Source: Allochromatium humboldtianum (GTDB lineage Bacteria; Pseudomonadota; Gammaproteobacteria; Chromatiales; Chromatiaceae). Taken from it: a DNA stretch of 64,000 bases. Position numbers and translations under genes: made by a program. Shown here piece by piece: positions 53,412-63,224 of the stretch. The DNA lies in the NCBI RefSeq assembly GCF_013385175.1, contig NZ_JABZEO010000004.1, forward strand, positions 186,001 through 250,000, in the 5' to 3' direction. Within the stretch, counting starts at the first letter, position 1. Each line of letters opens with the position of its first letter. A model generated the notes under the pieces. The model was not told the DNA's origin. It saw nothing but the letters and a program-made list of their open reading frames with translations, and did not search any database.

Positions 53412-54965
53412 ATGCGCCCATCGATCCTGGCCGCTGGTCTGGCCACAGCCCTGACCGCACCGGCCGCCGCCGTGCAGGCTGCCGACGAGGCCGAAATCGC
53501 CGAACTCAGATCCATGCTCGAACAGATGCGCCGCCAGTACGAGCGCCGTATCCAGGATCTGGAGGATCGGCTCGCGCGGGCCGAGCGTCAGTCGGAACGT
53601 ACATCGGCATCCGTCGCTCCAGCCGCACCCGATCCGGCGATCTCCCAGCCGATGCGTGCGCCATCCGTGGCGGCCTCGGCGCCGGCCGCAGGAATCGAAC
53701 CGGCCGCCGCGCCCCGCCTCCCCGACTTCCGGGGTGCGCTCAGCTCGGGCATGGCCTTCAATCCGCAGATCTCGGTGATCCTCAACGGCAACTATTACAA
53801 CGACGGTATCGACGGCTCAGGCGCCGCACTGATCGGTCAGGCACTGCAACCCTCGGGCGGTCTGGCCCATGATCACGATCACGCGCACGATTCGGGACAT
53901 GGGCACAGTCACGGCGAACTGAACAACGGCTTCAACTTCAGCGAGGCCGAGCTGTCCTTCACCGCCACGGTCGATCCCTATTTCGATGCCGCCGCCTATC
54001 TCGCCGTCATGGACGAGGGCGATGTCCATCTGGAAGAAGCCTGGTTGCAGACACGTAGCCTGCCTCACGGCCTGCGCGTCAAGGCTGGTAAGTTCCTGAG
54101 CGACTTCGGCTACGCCAACAAGCAGCATCCGCATGCCTGGGACTTCGTCGATCAGAACCTGGCCTATCTGAACCTGCTCGGCGATCACGGTCTCCAGGAC
54201 ACGGGCGTCCAGCTCACCTGGTTGCCGGAGCTGCCGGTCTATACCCTGCTCGGGTTCGAGGCGCTCCAGGGCGATCAGGAACTGTTCGGCGCGACACTCG
54301 GCGCGGAGGATCAGGAACGGCTGGGACTGGACGCGACCGAGGACGGCCCGCGACTCTGGACGCTCTTTGCCAAGGTTGCGCCGGATCTGGGGCTGGATCA
54401 TGCACTGCAAGTCGGCGTCTCCTATGCGCGCAACACCCAGCATCAGGAAGTCCACGCGCATAGCCATGACGGCGAGGATGCGGTCCACGAGAACGCCCTG
54501 GCGGGCGAGGCCGATCTCTGGGGCGTGGATCTGGTCTACAAATACGACGGTTCAGGTCCGCACGGTCAGGGTGATTTCAAGTTCCAGACCGAGTATCTGC
54601 GCTCGAGCAAGGATCTCGACATCCAATCCAGCCCGCATCCCGAGATCATCGGTTCGCGGCGCACCTTCACCACCGATGGCTTCTATGCCCAGGCGATCTA
54701 TGGCTTCGCGCCGCGCTGGACGGCCGGGGTACGCTATGACGTGCTTGGCCTGACCAACGAGGTCAGTGGAGACGCGCATCTCGACTATGGCTCCTCGGAT
54801 CGCTGGAGTCTGAACCTGACCTGGAAGCTGTCTGAGTTCTCACAGCTACGCGCCCAGTATGCACGCAACGACATCCTGATGGCCGCGAACGAGCGCGAGC
54901 GATTCGACGCCTTTTATCTGCAATTCCTGATGAGCCTGGGCAGCCACGGCGCCCATGCGTTCTAG
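53412..54965 (+). CDS. Histidine-rich outer-membrane (porin-like) protein of the zinc locus
   Basis: A 517-aa protein with a signal peptide (MRPSILAAGLATALTAPAAA). A coiled coil (EIAELRSMLEQMRRQYERRI) is followed by a Pro/Ala linker and a beta barrel that ends in Phe (HGAHAF). A His-rich loop GGLAHDHDHAHDSGHGHSHG (about residues 150-170) and a second one (HQEVHAHSHDGEDAVHEN) face outward or to the periplasm and could capture zinc. AGGAG precedes the ATG. It heads the Zur-controlled operon, 24 nt before znuA. Confidence 0.85.
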   Translation: MRPSILAAGLATALTAPAAAVQAADEAEIAELRSMLEQMRRQYERRIQDLEDRLARAERQSERTSASVAPAAPDPAISQPMRAPSVAASAPAAGIEPAAAPRLPDFRGALSSGMAFNPQISVILNGNYYNDGIDGSGAALIGQALQPSGGLAHDHDHAHDSGHGHSHGELNNGFNFSEAELSFTATVDPYFDAAAYLAVMDEGDVHLEEAWLQTRSLPHGLRVKAGKFLSDFGYANKQHPHAWDFVDQNLAYLNLLGDHGLQDTGVQLTWLPELPVYTLLGFEALQGDQELFGATLGAEDQERLGLDATEDGPRLWTLFAKVAPDLGLDHALQVGVSYARNTQHQEVHAHSHDGEDAVHENALAGEADLWGVDLVYKYDGSGPHGQGDFKFQTEYLRSSKDLDIQSSPHPEIIGSRRTFTTDGFYAQAIYGFAPRWTAGVRYDVLGLTNEVSGDAHLDYGSSDRWSLNLTWKLSEFSQLRAQYARNDILMAANERERFDAFYLQFLMSLGSHGAHAF

Positions 54966-54989
54966 ACCGCGAAGACTGGAGCATCAATC

Positions 54990-55883
54990 ATGTCATTCCG
55001 TTTTCTGACCGTCTTCGTCGGCCTGTACCTGATGGGGAACGCAGCCGCCGCGCCGCTCGACGTGGTCGCGACCAATCCGAGCCTGGGTGCGCTGGTGCGT
55101 GCCGTCGCCGGCGAGCGTCTGGAGCCGACCATCCTCGCCGGTCCCGAGCGCGACCTTCACCAGCTCCAGGCCAAGCCGAGCATGATGCGCGCGCTGCGGG
55201 ACGCGGATCTGGTGGTGGCCATCGGCGCGGAGCTGGAGATCGGCTGGCTGCCGGCGGCCATCGCCGGCGCGGCCAATCCGGCGATCCAGCCGGGCCGCGA
55301 CGGCTATTTCGAGGCCGCCGCCCAGGTCGAACTGCTCGATGTCGGCGGGCCGGCCGACCGCGCGCTCGGCGACGTGCATCCGGTCGGCAATCCGCATGTC
55401 GATCTGGACCCAGTGCGCATGGCGCGCATTGCCGCCGCCCTGGCCGAGCGGCTGGCGCAGCTCGATCCGGCGGGGGCCGAGATCTATCGAAACGGCGCCG
55501 ACGTTTTCGCCCAGGCGGTCGAGCAGCGTGTCGCCGACTGGCGCGCACGGCTGGCCGGGGCGCCGGGCGTGCTGCTCTATCATCGCGACGCGATCTATCT
55601 GCTCGACCGTTTCGACGTGCCGTTGCTCGGAACCATCGAGTCGACGCCGGGCGTGCAGCCGAGCGGACAGGATCTGCTCGAACTGACGACCAAGCTCAAG
55701 GGGCGCGTGGGTGTGGTGATCCATACGCCCTATCAGTCGCCCCAGGCTCCGACGAAGCTGGCGCGTGATCTCGGCTGGTCTGTGGTGCGTCTGCCGCTGG
55801 CGCCGCCGCTGGAAGCCGATGGCGCGGGCTATCTGCATCATATCGAGCGCTGGGTCGACGCCATCGCGGCGGCACGTCCCTGA
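54990..55883 (+). CDS. znuA: Zinc ABC transporter substrate-binding protein ZnuA-like
   Basis: A 297-aa periplasmic protein with a signal peptide (MSFRFLTVFVGLYLMGNAAA). Candidate zinc ligands are His in GPERDLHQLQAKPS, HVDLDP after VGNP, and His in LLYHRDAIYLLD, with a later H in VVIHTPYQSP. The family fold starts LDVVATNPSLGALVRAVAG. It lacks the long His-rich loop of E. coli ZnuA; the outer-membrane protein before it carries that feature. Confidence 0.88.
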   Translation: MSFRFLTVFVGLYLMGNAAAAPLDVVATNPSLGALVRAVAGERLEPTILAGPERDLHQLQAKPSMMRALRDADLVVAIGAELEIGWLPAAIAGAANPAIQPGRDGYFEAAAQVELLDVGGPADRALGDVHPVGNPHVDLDPVRMARIAAALAERLAQLDPAGAEIYRNGADVFAQAVEQRVADWRARLAGAPGVLLYHRDAIYLLDRFDVPLLGTIESTPGVQPSGQDLLELTTKLKGRVGVVIHTPYQSPQAPTKLARDLGWSVVRLPLAPPLEADGAGYLHHIERWVDAIAAARP

Positions 55884-55888
55884 GTCCG

Positions 55889-56509
55889 GTGCGCGTGTTC
55901 GATCCCCAACCACTGTTACGGCTCGATGCCCTGGTCGCGGGCCATACGCGACCTGTGATCGGACCGGTCTCGCTACAGCTCACGCGCGGCGAGGTGCTCG
56001 GACTCTGGGGACCGAACGGCACCGGCAAGTCGACGCTGCTCAAGGCCATCGGTCGATCGGCGCGTGTCTTTTCGGGCTGTATCGAGCGTCAGCCAGATGC
56101 CGTACTGGCCCATCTGGATCAGCAGCCGGTGCGGCTCCCGGCCATGCCCGTGACCGGACGCGAACTGCTGCGAGCGGCGGGCGCCCGATCCGAGGTGCTG
56201 GAGACGATGCTGCCGGACACACTCGCTCCACTGCTGAAACGGCGCATCGATCGGCTGAGCGGGGGGCAATACCAACTGCTCTGGATCTGTTCGGCGCTCG
56301 CGACCGGCGCGGATCTGGTCTTGCTCGACGAGCCGACCAACAATCTCGATCCGGCCAATCGCGCCGCCCTGATCGAGATCCTAGCGCTGGAACGCGACAG
56401 GCGCGGAGTGCTGATCGTCAGCCATGATCACGACTTTCTGGAGCGCGTCTGTTCGCGTCTGCTCGAAGCGCGTGATACGGGCCTCGTCGAAGCGCGGGCG
56501 AACCGATGA
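55889..56509 (+). CDS. znuC: Zinc ABC transporter ATP-binding protein ZnuC-like
   Basis: A 206-aa ATPase. Walker A is LWGPNGTGKSTLLKAI, the signature is DRLSGGQYQLLWI, Walker B is LVLLDEPTNNLD and the H-loop is LIVSHDH. It is shorter than typical ZnuC (about 250 aa) because the C-terminal region is cut back. The GTG start lies 5 nt after znuA, and the stop overlaps znuB by 4 nt. Confidence 0.9.
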   Translation: MRVFDPQPLLRLDALVAGHTRPVIGPVSLQLTRGEVLGLWGPNGTGKSTLLKAIGRSARVFSGCIERQPDAVLAHLDQQPVRLPAMPVTGRELLRAAGARSEVLETMLPDTLAPLLKRRIDRLSGGQYQLLWICSALATGADLVLLDEPTNNLDPANRAALIEILALERDRRGVLIVSHDHDFLERVCSRLLEARDTGLVEARANR

Positions 56510-57309
56510 CAGATCTCCTGTTCGACCCGCTCTTCCATCTGCCGTTGCTGACCGGGCTGCTGCTCGCCGGACTGCTGCCGGTGCTGGGCGCACTGGCGAT
56601 GCTGCGCGACGAATGGCTGGCCGCCTTGGGACTGGCACATCTGGCCTCGGCCGGCGCGCTGCTCGGTCAGGCGCTCGGTGTGCCGGCACTGATCGGGGCG
56701 ACCCTGGGGGCGCTCGGCGGCGGGGCGCTCAAGACATTCCTCTCCGCGCGCGGCAACATCGCCTATGGCTTCATGATTCTGGCCGGTTGGTCGGCCACAC
56801 TCCTGATCGGCGCCAATACCGCGCTCGGCGAGCAACTGGCCCGAGCACTGGTCGAGGGTCAGCTCTATTTCGCTGGGATCGCCGAGCTGGTTGCCGGCCT
56901 GCTGCTGCTTGCGCTCTGCATCCGCACTCTGCCGCGACTCATGCAGCCCATGCTGCGTGCGCGCTTCTTTCCGCGCTATGAGACGGCCAACCGGCTTCCG
57001 GTCTGGCGCTGGCATCTGGGGTTGGATCTGCTGACGGCGGGCGGACTGGCCGTCGGCACTCTGACGCTGGGTTTGATGGGCGCCTTCGCCCTGGTGCTGG
57101 TTCCAGCCTGGATCGCCTTTCGGCTGGCGCCGAGCTGGCGCTGGACGCTCATTGGCGCCAGTCTGACCGGGGTGATCGGCTATCTGCTGGCCTTCGTCGC
57201 CGCACTCGAACTCGATCAGCCGTTCGGGCCGATGCTGGTCGGTGTGCTGCTCGGGCTGGCGCTGCTCGTCGGATCGTTCGAGCGATCGAGACTGACGCGG
57301 CCCGATTGA
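56506..57309 (+). CDS. znuB: Zinc ABC transporter permease ZnuB-like
   Basis: A 267-aa ABC-3-type permease with about seven or eight helices. It begins MTDLLFDPLFHLPLLTGLLL and contains ALAMLRDEWLAALGLAHLAS and TLGALGGGALKTFLS, typical of metal ABC permeases. The ATG overlaps the znuC stop (56506-56509). It completes the ABC importer. Confidence 0.88.
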   Translation: MTDLLFDPLFHLPLLTGLLLAGLLPVLGALAMLRDEWLAALGLAHLASAGALLGQALGVPALIGATLGALGGGALKTFLSARGNIAYGFMILAGWSATLLIGANTALGEQLARALVEGQLYFAGIAELVAGLLLLALCIRTLPRLMQPMLRARFFPRYETANRLPVWRWHLGLDLLTAGGLAVGTLTLGLMGAFALVLVPAWIAFRLAPSWRWTLIGASLTGVIGYLLAFVAALELDQPFGPMLVGVLLGLALLVGSFERSRLTRPD

Positions 57310-57349
57310 ACCGCCTGGACGCATCGGCGAATCCTGTGGAGACGGCGGC

Positions 57350-58723
57350 TCAGAACGCCGCCCCCAGCGCCTCGCCCAGGGTTCTGACGACCGTGATCTC
57401 CAACCCCTCGACGCCCTCCTTGGGCGCGTTGCCCTTGGGCACGATGGCGCGCCGGATGCCGTGCTTGACCGCTTCGCGCAGCCGGTCGGGACCATTGGGG
57501 ACGGGCCGCACCTCGCCCGAGAGTCCGATCTCGCCGAAGGCCGCCAGATCGAGCGGCAGCGGCCGGTCGCGATAGCTCGACAGCACGGCCAGAAGCACCG
57601 GCAGATCGGCGGCCGTCTCGGCGATGCGCACCCCGCCGACGACATTGACGAAGACGTCCTGGTTGAACATGCCGATGCCGCCATGCCGGTGCAGCACCGC
57701 CAGCAGCATCGACAGCCGGTTCTGGTCCAGCCCCAGCGCCACCCGGCGCGGATTGGCCAGCGGACTCTCGTCGACCAGCGCCTGGACCTCGACCAGCAGC
57801 GGGCGCGTCCCTTCGCGCGTGACCATCACCAGACTGCCCGAGACCGGCTGATCGTGGCGCGAGAGAAAGATCGCCGAGGGATTCTTGACCTCGCGCAGAC
57901 CCTGATCACCCATCGAAAACACGCCCAGCTCGTTGACGGCGCCGAAGCGGTTTTTGATCGAGCGCACGATGCGAAACGGGCCGCCGTGCTCGCCCTCGAA
58001 ATAGAGCACGGTGTCGACCATGTGTTCGAGCACGCGCGGTCCGGCGAGCGCGCCGTCCTTGGTCACATGCCCGACCAGGAACACCACTGTGTCGCGCTGC
58101 TTGGCGAAGCGCACCAGCTGCGCCGCCGACTCGCGCACCTGCGACACCGAGCCGGGCGCCGATTGCAGCGTCTCGGTATAGAGCGTCTGGATCGAGTCGA
58201 CCACCATCACCCGTGGCCGCTCCTGCTCGGCGTGGGCCAGGATCTGTTCGACACAGGTCTCGGCCAGCAGTCGGATGCCGCCGCCGGACAGTCCCAGCCG
58301 GCGCGCACGCAGACCGATCTGCTGAGGCGATTCCTCGCCGCTGACATAGAGCACCGGCTGATCGGCGGCGAGCGCCGCGCACGCCTGGAGCAGCAGAGTC
58401 GACTTGCCGATGCCCGGATCTCCGCCGATCAGGACGACCGAGCCGGCGACCAGACCGCCGCCGAGCACCCGGTCCAGCTCGCCGATACCGCTCTCGACGC
58501 GCCGGCGTTCCTCCGGGCTGACCTCGGCCAGGGTTTCGATCCTGTTGGAATCGACGACGCCGGCATAGCCGCCGCTGCGCTCGGCCGGACGGCGACGCGG
58601 TTCGGCGACCTCCTGGAGACTGTTCCAGGCGCCGCACTCCTGGCACTGTCCGGCCCATTTCGGATAGCGCGCGCCACAGGCGTTGCAGACATAGGCGCTC
58701 TTGGGTTTGGGGGCCGTGGCCAT
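57350..58723 (-). CDS. radA: DNA repair protein RadA
   Basis: A 457-aa protein that helps branch migration in recombination. The N-terminal zinc finger is YVCNACGARYPKWAGQCQEC. Walker A is GGDPGIGKST, the RadA-specific KNRFGAVNELGVF is present, and the C-terminal Lon-like domain has VNVVGGVRIAETAADLPVLL shown in part (GGVRIAETAADLPV) and GLSGEVRPV. The length is typical. It is followed on the minus strand end by znuB convergently. Confidence 0.96.
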   Translation of the reverse strand: MATAPKPKSAYVCNACGARYPKWAGQCQECGAWNSLQEVAEPRRRPAERSGGYAGVVDSNRIETLAEVSPEERRRVESGIGELDRVLGGGLVAGSVVLIGGDPGIGKSTLLLQACAALAADQPVLYVSGEESPQQIGLRARRLGLSGGGIRLLAETCVEQILAHAEQERPRVMVVDSIQTLYTETLQSAPGSVSQVRESAAQLVRFAKQRDTVVFLVGHVTKDGALAGPRVLEHMVDTVLYFEGEHGGPFRIVRSIKNRFGAVNELGVFSMGDQGLREVKNPSAIFLSRHDQPVSGSLVMVTREGTRPLLVEVQALVDESPLANPRRVALGLDQNRLSMLLAVLHRHGGIGMFNQDVFVNVVGGVRIAETAADLPVLLAVLSSYRDRPLPLDLAAFGEIGLSGEVRPVPNGPDRLREAVKHGIRRAIVPKGNAPKEGVEGLEITVVRTLGEALGAAF

Positions 58724-58729
58724 GTGTCG

Positions 58730-59242
58730 TCAATCCCCCAGCAGGCGCCGTTTGGCCGCATTGATGCGCGCGGCCAGATAATCCGAGCCGCCGCGATCCG
58801 GATGCAGCCGCTGCATCAGCCGCCGATGCGCGGCACGGATGGCCTCGGCATCGGCTTTGGCATCGACGCCGAGGATGGCGCGCGCCTCGTCCTCGCTCAA
58901 GGCGCCTGAGTTGGGCGGTGTGCCCTGCCCCGCCCCGCCATTGGCCGAACCGGCGCCAGCTCCCACCCCGAGTCCGAGCGAGCGCAGGATCTGTTGCAGC
59001 TCAGGCACCAGACGCAGGAACGCGAGCAACCGCATGAGCACCGGAATGGCCGCGCCGAGGAGCGCGAACAGCGGATTCAGACGCCCGGTGAGCACCGCGA
59101 GCACCAGCACCGCGACCAGACCCCAGATCGCCGCCTGACGCAGCCGGCGTGCCAGCAAGGCGCGCGGCATCGTGCGCAGCCGGTGGAGCAGCCACAGGGC
59201 CGCCGCCAGCAGCAGGAGAACGAGTATGAGCCGCAGGATCAT
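58730..59242 (-). CDS. Membrane-anchored DnaJ-domain protein (TIM14-like)
   Basis: A 170-aa protein. Two hydrophobic segments (ILRLILVLLLLAAALWLLH and IWGLVAVLVLAVLTGRL, plus a possible third in FALLGAAIPVLMRLLAFL) precede a Gly-rich linker and a short J domain with HPD in MQRLHPDRGGSDYLAARIN. The compact J domain resembles TIM14/Pam18. It would recruit DnaK to the membrane. It lies 6 nt upstream of radA on the same strand, so the two may be coupled. Confidence 0.85.
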   Translation of the reverse strand: MILRLILVLLLLAAALWLLHRLRTMPRALLARRLRQAAIWGLVAVLVLAVLTGRLNPLFALLGAAIPVLMRLLAFLRLVPELQQILRSLGLGVGAGAGSANGGAGQGTPPNSGALSEDEARAILGVDAKADAEAIRAAHRRLMQRLHPDRGGSDYLAARINAAKRRLLGD

Positions 59243-59287
59243 GCCTCACCCCTCACATCTGAGGTTCCAGGGATGGCCTTGGCGCGA

Positions 59288-60361
59288 TCAGTTCTGTACA
59301 TCGATCAAGAGTCGGCGATAGCAGGGTTCGGACATGAACATAGCGGCATCCACCTCGTCTTCGGGAAGACGCTGTTTTTCGACCAGAAGGTTCAGCTTTG
59401 CATATTGATCGGCAACGTCCAGGATCGCGCCCAGCCAGGAACGCGCCGCGCTCGGCTCCGGATTGGCCTGCTCGTCGATGGCCTGGATGACGCTCTCGGG
59501 GAAATTCCATTCGTCGATGATGCGGTGCGACAGCTGTCTGGAGCGCTCGATGAAGACCCTGTAGAACGCCCCCGAATTCGGGATCGGGTCGAGCTGTTTG
59601 TCGAGCACCTGATCCATGAGACGGAATCCGACCATCAGCCCCACGTTGGCGACCAGCCCGGCCAGATAGGCCGAGAACACATCCTGCCCGCGCTGTTCGG
59701 CCAGACAGTGACAGACCAGCGCGCACCGCTCGGACTGCATCCAGACGCGCGAGGCGGCCAGATTGGTCACATGCCCCGACTTGAGATTGAAGATGGGATA
59801 GAAGGCCACGCGCGCGACGAGCTGGTGTAACCCATCGCGCCCCAGCAGCACGACCGCCTGCTCGATGTTCGAGATCTTGCGCGCGCGCCGATAGTAAGGA
59901 CTGTTGGCCACGCGGATGACCTCACCGACCAGTACCGGATCCCTGGTGATCTGACGCGCCAGCTGCGCTCCGGTCATGGTGTCGTCCTTCAGACTGCGCA
60001 TCAGCTGCGGAATCACCATCGGCAGGCGCGGAACCAGGGTTGAACTCGACTTCTGACCCGTGACCAGTTGCTCGAAGGCGTCGAGCACCCGCGCCTCGGA
60101 CTGACTCAGCGACAGATTGGCGAAGACGCTGAAATCGAGCAGCCAGGGATAGAACCAGCGGTCGAAGCGGATCGGCGGCGACTCAAGGTCGATCGCATCA
60201 TCGCCCTCGTTGGGGTCTTCATCCGCTTCGGTATCGACGTCCTCTTCCGCGGATAGATCGAGGTCTTCGATCTCATCGAGTGCGCCGGTCGCCGCTTCGT
60301 CCCGCACGCGAACCCGATTGCCATGCAGCAGACGTCCGAACAGATTCTTTATGAAACTCAT
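59288..60361 (-). CDS. HDOD domain protein with acidic N terminus
   Basis: A 357-aa protein. Residues 1-60 are a basic start and a strongly acidic linker (LDLSAEEDVDTEADEDPNEG). The HDOD domain begins near residue 105 (LVPRLPMVIPQLMRSLKD), with VIRVANSPYYRRARKISNIE, AVVLLGRDGLHQLVARV and AYLAGLVANVGLMVGF, where the HD pair is absent, so it is likely non-enzymatic. It stands alone between the J-protein and the helicase. Confidence 0.8.
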   Translation of the reverse strand: MSFIKNLFGRLLHGNRVRVRDEAATGALDEIEDLDLSAEEDVDTEADEDPNEGDDAIDLESPPIRFDRWFYPWLLDFSVFANLSLSQSEARVLDAFEQLVTGQKSSSTLVPRLPMVIPQLMRSLKDDTMTGAQLARQITRDPVLVGEVIRVANSPYYRRARKISNIEQAVVLLGRDGLHQLVARVAFYPIFNLKSGHVTNLAASRVWMQSERCALVCHCLAEQRGQDVFSAYLAGLVANVGLMVGFRLMDQVLDKQLDPIPNSGAFYRVFIERSRQLSHRIIDEWNFPESVIQAIDEQANPEPSAARSWLGAILDVADQYAKLNLLVEKQRLPEDEVDAAMFMSEPCYRRLLIDVQN

Positions 60362-60394
60362 GGATTTGAGCCATCTCGGTTGAAACCGGTCATC

Positions 60395-62296
60395 TCAGGC
60401 GAAAAAGCACCGGACCTGCTCGATCTCGCGTGTCCGGGCCATCGGCGGCAGGCTGTCGAGAAAGGTCTGACCATAGGACTTCGACAGCAAGCGCGGATCA
60501 CAGACCACCAGCACGCCGCGATCCTCGGCGCCGCGAATCAGGCGCCCCGCCCCCTGTTTGAGCGCGATCACGGCGCGCGGAAGCTGATAGTCGCGGAACG
60601 GATTGCCGCCGGCCTTGCGCAGCGCCTCGATGCGCGCGGCCAGCACCGGATCGCCCGGTGAGGCGAAGGGCAGCCGGTCGATGAGCACGCAGGACAGCGC
60701 CTCGCCGCGCACGTCGACGCCCTCCCAGAAGCTGGAGGTTCCGAGCAGGACGGCGTTGCCAAGCGCTCTGAACCGCTCGACCAGTTCGGCGCGCGGCGCC
60801 GTGCCCTGCACCAGCAGCGGATAGCGGATACGCCCCTCCAGACCGTCGGCGATCTCGCGTAGCGCGCGATGACTGGTGAAGAGCAGGAAGGCGCGACCAC
60901 GACTGGAGTCGATCACTTCGCACGCCAGCTCCAGGACGTGCCGATTGTAGTCCGGCTCGGCTGGTTGCGGCAGCCCGCGCGGCACGAACCAGAGCGCCTG
61001 ACGGGCATAATCGAAGGGGCTGTCCCAACGCGCCGTCTCGGCGTGCTCGATGCCGAGCTGGCGGGCGAAGTGTTCGAAGCCGTCGCCGACGGCCAGGGTC
61101 GCCGAGGTCAGCACCCAGGCCGTGCCCGCATGTCCGATGCGCTCGCGGAAGAGATCGGCGATCTCCAGCGGCGTCTGGTGCAGCCGGAAACCGCGTCCGA
61201 GCGTCTCGAACCAGCGTACCGTATCGGACGATTCGCCGGTGGTGATGCGCGTCAGGCGCTGGAGCAGATCCAGGGCGCGTTCCAGACAGGCATCCAGGCC
61301 CTTGCCGCGTCCGACGACGGTCTCGAGTGCCTCGATCAGATCGCCCAGACGCTCCGCGAGTCGCAGGAGCGCGCCCGTCACGGTCTCGTCGTCCGCCAGC
61401 GCGTCCCAAGGGCCGCGCCGGTCACGGTCGCCCATCGCCAGACGCAGATCCTGCGTGGCCCGGCGCAGATGGGCGGCCCGATCGCGCAGCGCGAGCACGT
61501 CCCTGGCGTCGCGGATGGCCTCCAGTTCGGTGTCGTGCGCCAGATCCAGGAGCTGGCGGCTGCTCAGGCTGATGCCGAAGAAGCCGGTCGCGGTTTCGGG
61601 GAGCTGATGGGCCTCGTCGAGGATGAAGCAGTCGGCGCCGGGCAGGATCTCGCCAAAACCCTCGTCCTTGAGCGCCAGATCGGCGCAGAAGAGATGATGG
61701 TTGACGACCACCAGATCGGCGTCCTGGGCCTCGCGCCGCGCCGCGACCAGATGGCAGTCGCCGAACTCGGGACAGTCCTGGCCGAGACAGTTGTCGGTGG
61801 TCGAGGTCACTTCGGGCCAGATGGCCGCGTCCTCGGGGATCGGCAGTTCGGCGATGTCGCCGCGCTGGGTGACGCTCGACCAGTCGCGGATCTGCTTGAG
61901 CTGGCCGCGCGTGGCGCCGTCGAGTCGGGCGCTGTCGGCCAGGATCAGGTTCAGACGATGGCGGCAGAGATAGTTGGCCCGGCCCTTGAGCAACGCCGTG
62001 CTCACGGGTACGCCGAGCGCGCGACGGATGAGCGGCAGGTCGCGATGGAAGAGCTGGTCCTGAAGATTGCGCGTCCCGGTCGAGATCACGACCTTGCGCT
62101 CCGAGAGCAGCGCCGGAACCAAGTAGGCGAAGGTCTTGCCGGTGCCTGTACCGGCCTCACAGATGAGCACGCCGCCGGATTCGAGGACATCGGCGACCCG
62201 CTCGGCCATCGCCTGCTGCTGGGCACGATGGGTGAAACCGGGGATCTGGTCGGCGAGCCGGCCATCAGGGCCGAGGATGTGGGACAGATCGGTCAT
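60395..62296 (-). CDS. DinG/YoaA-type iron-sulfur ATP-dependent helicase
   Basis: A 633-aa XPD-like 5'-3' helicase. Walker A is ICEAGTGTGKTFAYL, the Fe-S Cys set is YLCRHRL plus CLGQDCPEFGDC (C-x5-C-x5-C region), DEAH is FILDEAHQLP, and late motifs are LLFTSHRALREI, LLGTSSFWEGVDVRG and QGAGRLIRGAEDRG. The length fits YoaA (about 636 aa) better than E. coli DinG (716). It would unwind damaged forks or R-loops. Confidence 0.88.
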   Translation of the reverse strand: MTDLSHILGPDGRLADQIPGFTHRAQQQAMAERVADVLESGGVLICEAGTGTGKTFAYLVPALLSERKVVISTGTRNLQDQLFHRDLPLIRRALGVPVSTALLKGRANYLCRHRLNLILADSARLDGATRGQLKQIRDWSSVTQRGDIAELPIPEDAAIWPEVTSTTDNCLGQDCPEFGDCHLVAARREAQDADLVVVNHHLFCADLALKDEGFGEILPGADCFILDEAHQLPETATGFFGISLSSRQLLDLAHDTELEAIRDARDVLALRDRAAHLRRATQDLRLAMGDRDRRGPWDALADDETVTGALLRLAERLGDLIEALETVVGRGKGLDACLERALDLLQRLTRITTGESSDTVRWFETLGRGFRLHQTPLEIADLFRERIGHAGTAWVLTSATLAVGDGFEHFARQLGIEHAETARWDSPFDYARQALWFVPRGLPQPAEPDYNRHVLELACEVIDSSRGRAFLLFTSHRALREIADGLEGRIRYPLLVQGTAPRAELVERFRALGNAVLLGTSSFWEGVDVRGEALSCVLIDRLPFASPGDPVLAARIEALRKAGGNPFRDYQLPRAVIALKQGAGRLIRGAEDRGVLVVCDPRLLSKSYGQTFLDSLPPMARTREIEQVRCFFA

Positions 62297-62440
62297 GATC
62301 TCAGGTGTCAGCGCGGGTCTTGAGCACAGGTCGCGCTCAACCCTGTAGCGGAACCTCCGGCTTCGATCGGGGCATCATGATTTCATGGTTTGGAGAAGTC
62401 AATCGTGATGTCGGCTAAAGCCAAGACGTCGTGCCGGTGA

Positions 62441-62470
62441 TTGACAATGGATCGCTACGGATTTGAGAAT
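62441..62470 (+). promoter_or_regulatory. Possible cysC promoter
   Basis: A perfect -35 TTGACA (62441-62446) is followed after 18 bp by GAGAAT (62465-62470). It lies 71 nt before the cysC ATG. The -10 is weak. Confidence 0.3.
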
Positions 62471-62540
62471 GCCGGGCGCGTTCGTTGGCCTCCGACCACC
62501 GCTTCGCAATCGGGTTCATACACCAAGAGAAGAATTTCGC

Positions 62541-63218
62541 ATGACGACCGATGTCCATCTGACCTGGCACGAGCACCGCGTCTCGCGCGAGGATCGCGAG
62601 CGTCTCAACGGCCATCGCGGCTGTGTGATCTGGTTGACCGGCCTGAGCGGCTCGGGCAAGAGCACGCTGGCCAATGTACTCGACCACAGGCTGTCGGAAC
62701 GCGGCATCAAAACGGCGGTGCTCGATGGGGACAATGTGCGTCATGGGCTCAACGCCAGCACGGGGATGCTGCGCGAGACGCACGGCGAGGAATTCGCTCA
62801 GCGCTTCGGACTGGGATTCACCGCCATCGATCGCGAAGAGAACATCCGGCGTATCGGTGCGGTCGCACAGCTCTTCTGCGAGGTCGGCATCATCGCCCTG
62901 ACGGCTTTCATCAGCCCCTATCGGATCGACCGTCGGCGCGTCAGAAACAGCATGCGCGAGGGCGACTTCATCGAGGTCTTCGTCGACACGCCGCTCGAAG
63001 TGTGCGAACGGCGCGATCCCAAGGGGTTGTACAAGAAGGCACGCGCCGGTGAGCTCAAGCATTTCACAGGCATCGATGATCCCTATGAGGCGCCGGAATC
63101 CCCGGAACTCGCGTTACAGGCCGGCGAGCGCACACCCGAAGAACTGGCCGATGAGGTCATCGCCTATCTCGTCAGCCGGCGGATTTTGCCGCCCGTGGAC
63201 TCGAACCCGACAGGCTGA
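62541..63218 (+). CDS. cysC: Adenylyl-sulfate kinase
   Basis: A 225-aa enzyme that phosphorylates APS to PAPS. Walker A is [15 protein letters not shown], and [25 protein letters not shown] and [21 protein letters not shown] are the family motifs. It is not fused to CysN. The start [15 protein letters not shown] has AAGAGAAG upstream. In Chromatiaceae this would serve assimilatory sulfate reduction or sulfation. The next gene starts 6 nt after its stop. Confidence 0.95.
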   Translation: MTTDVHLTWHEHRVSREDRERLNGHRGCVIWLTGLSGSGKSTLANVLDHRLSERGIKTAVLDGDNVRHGLNASTGMLRETHGEEFAQRFGLGFTAIDREENIRRIGAVAQLFCEVGIIALTAFISPYRIDRRRVRNSMREGDFIEVFVDTPLEVCERRDPKGLYKKARAGELKHFTGIDDPYEAPESPELALQAGERTPEELADEVIAYLVSRRILPPVDSNPTG

Positions 63219-63224
63219 AATTTA

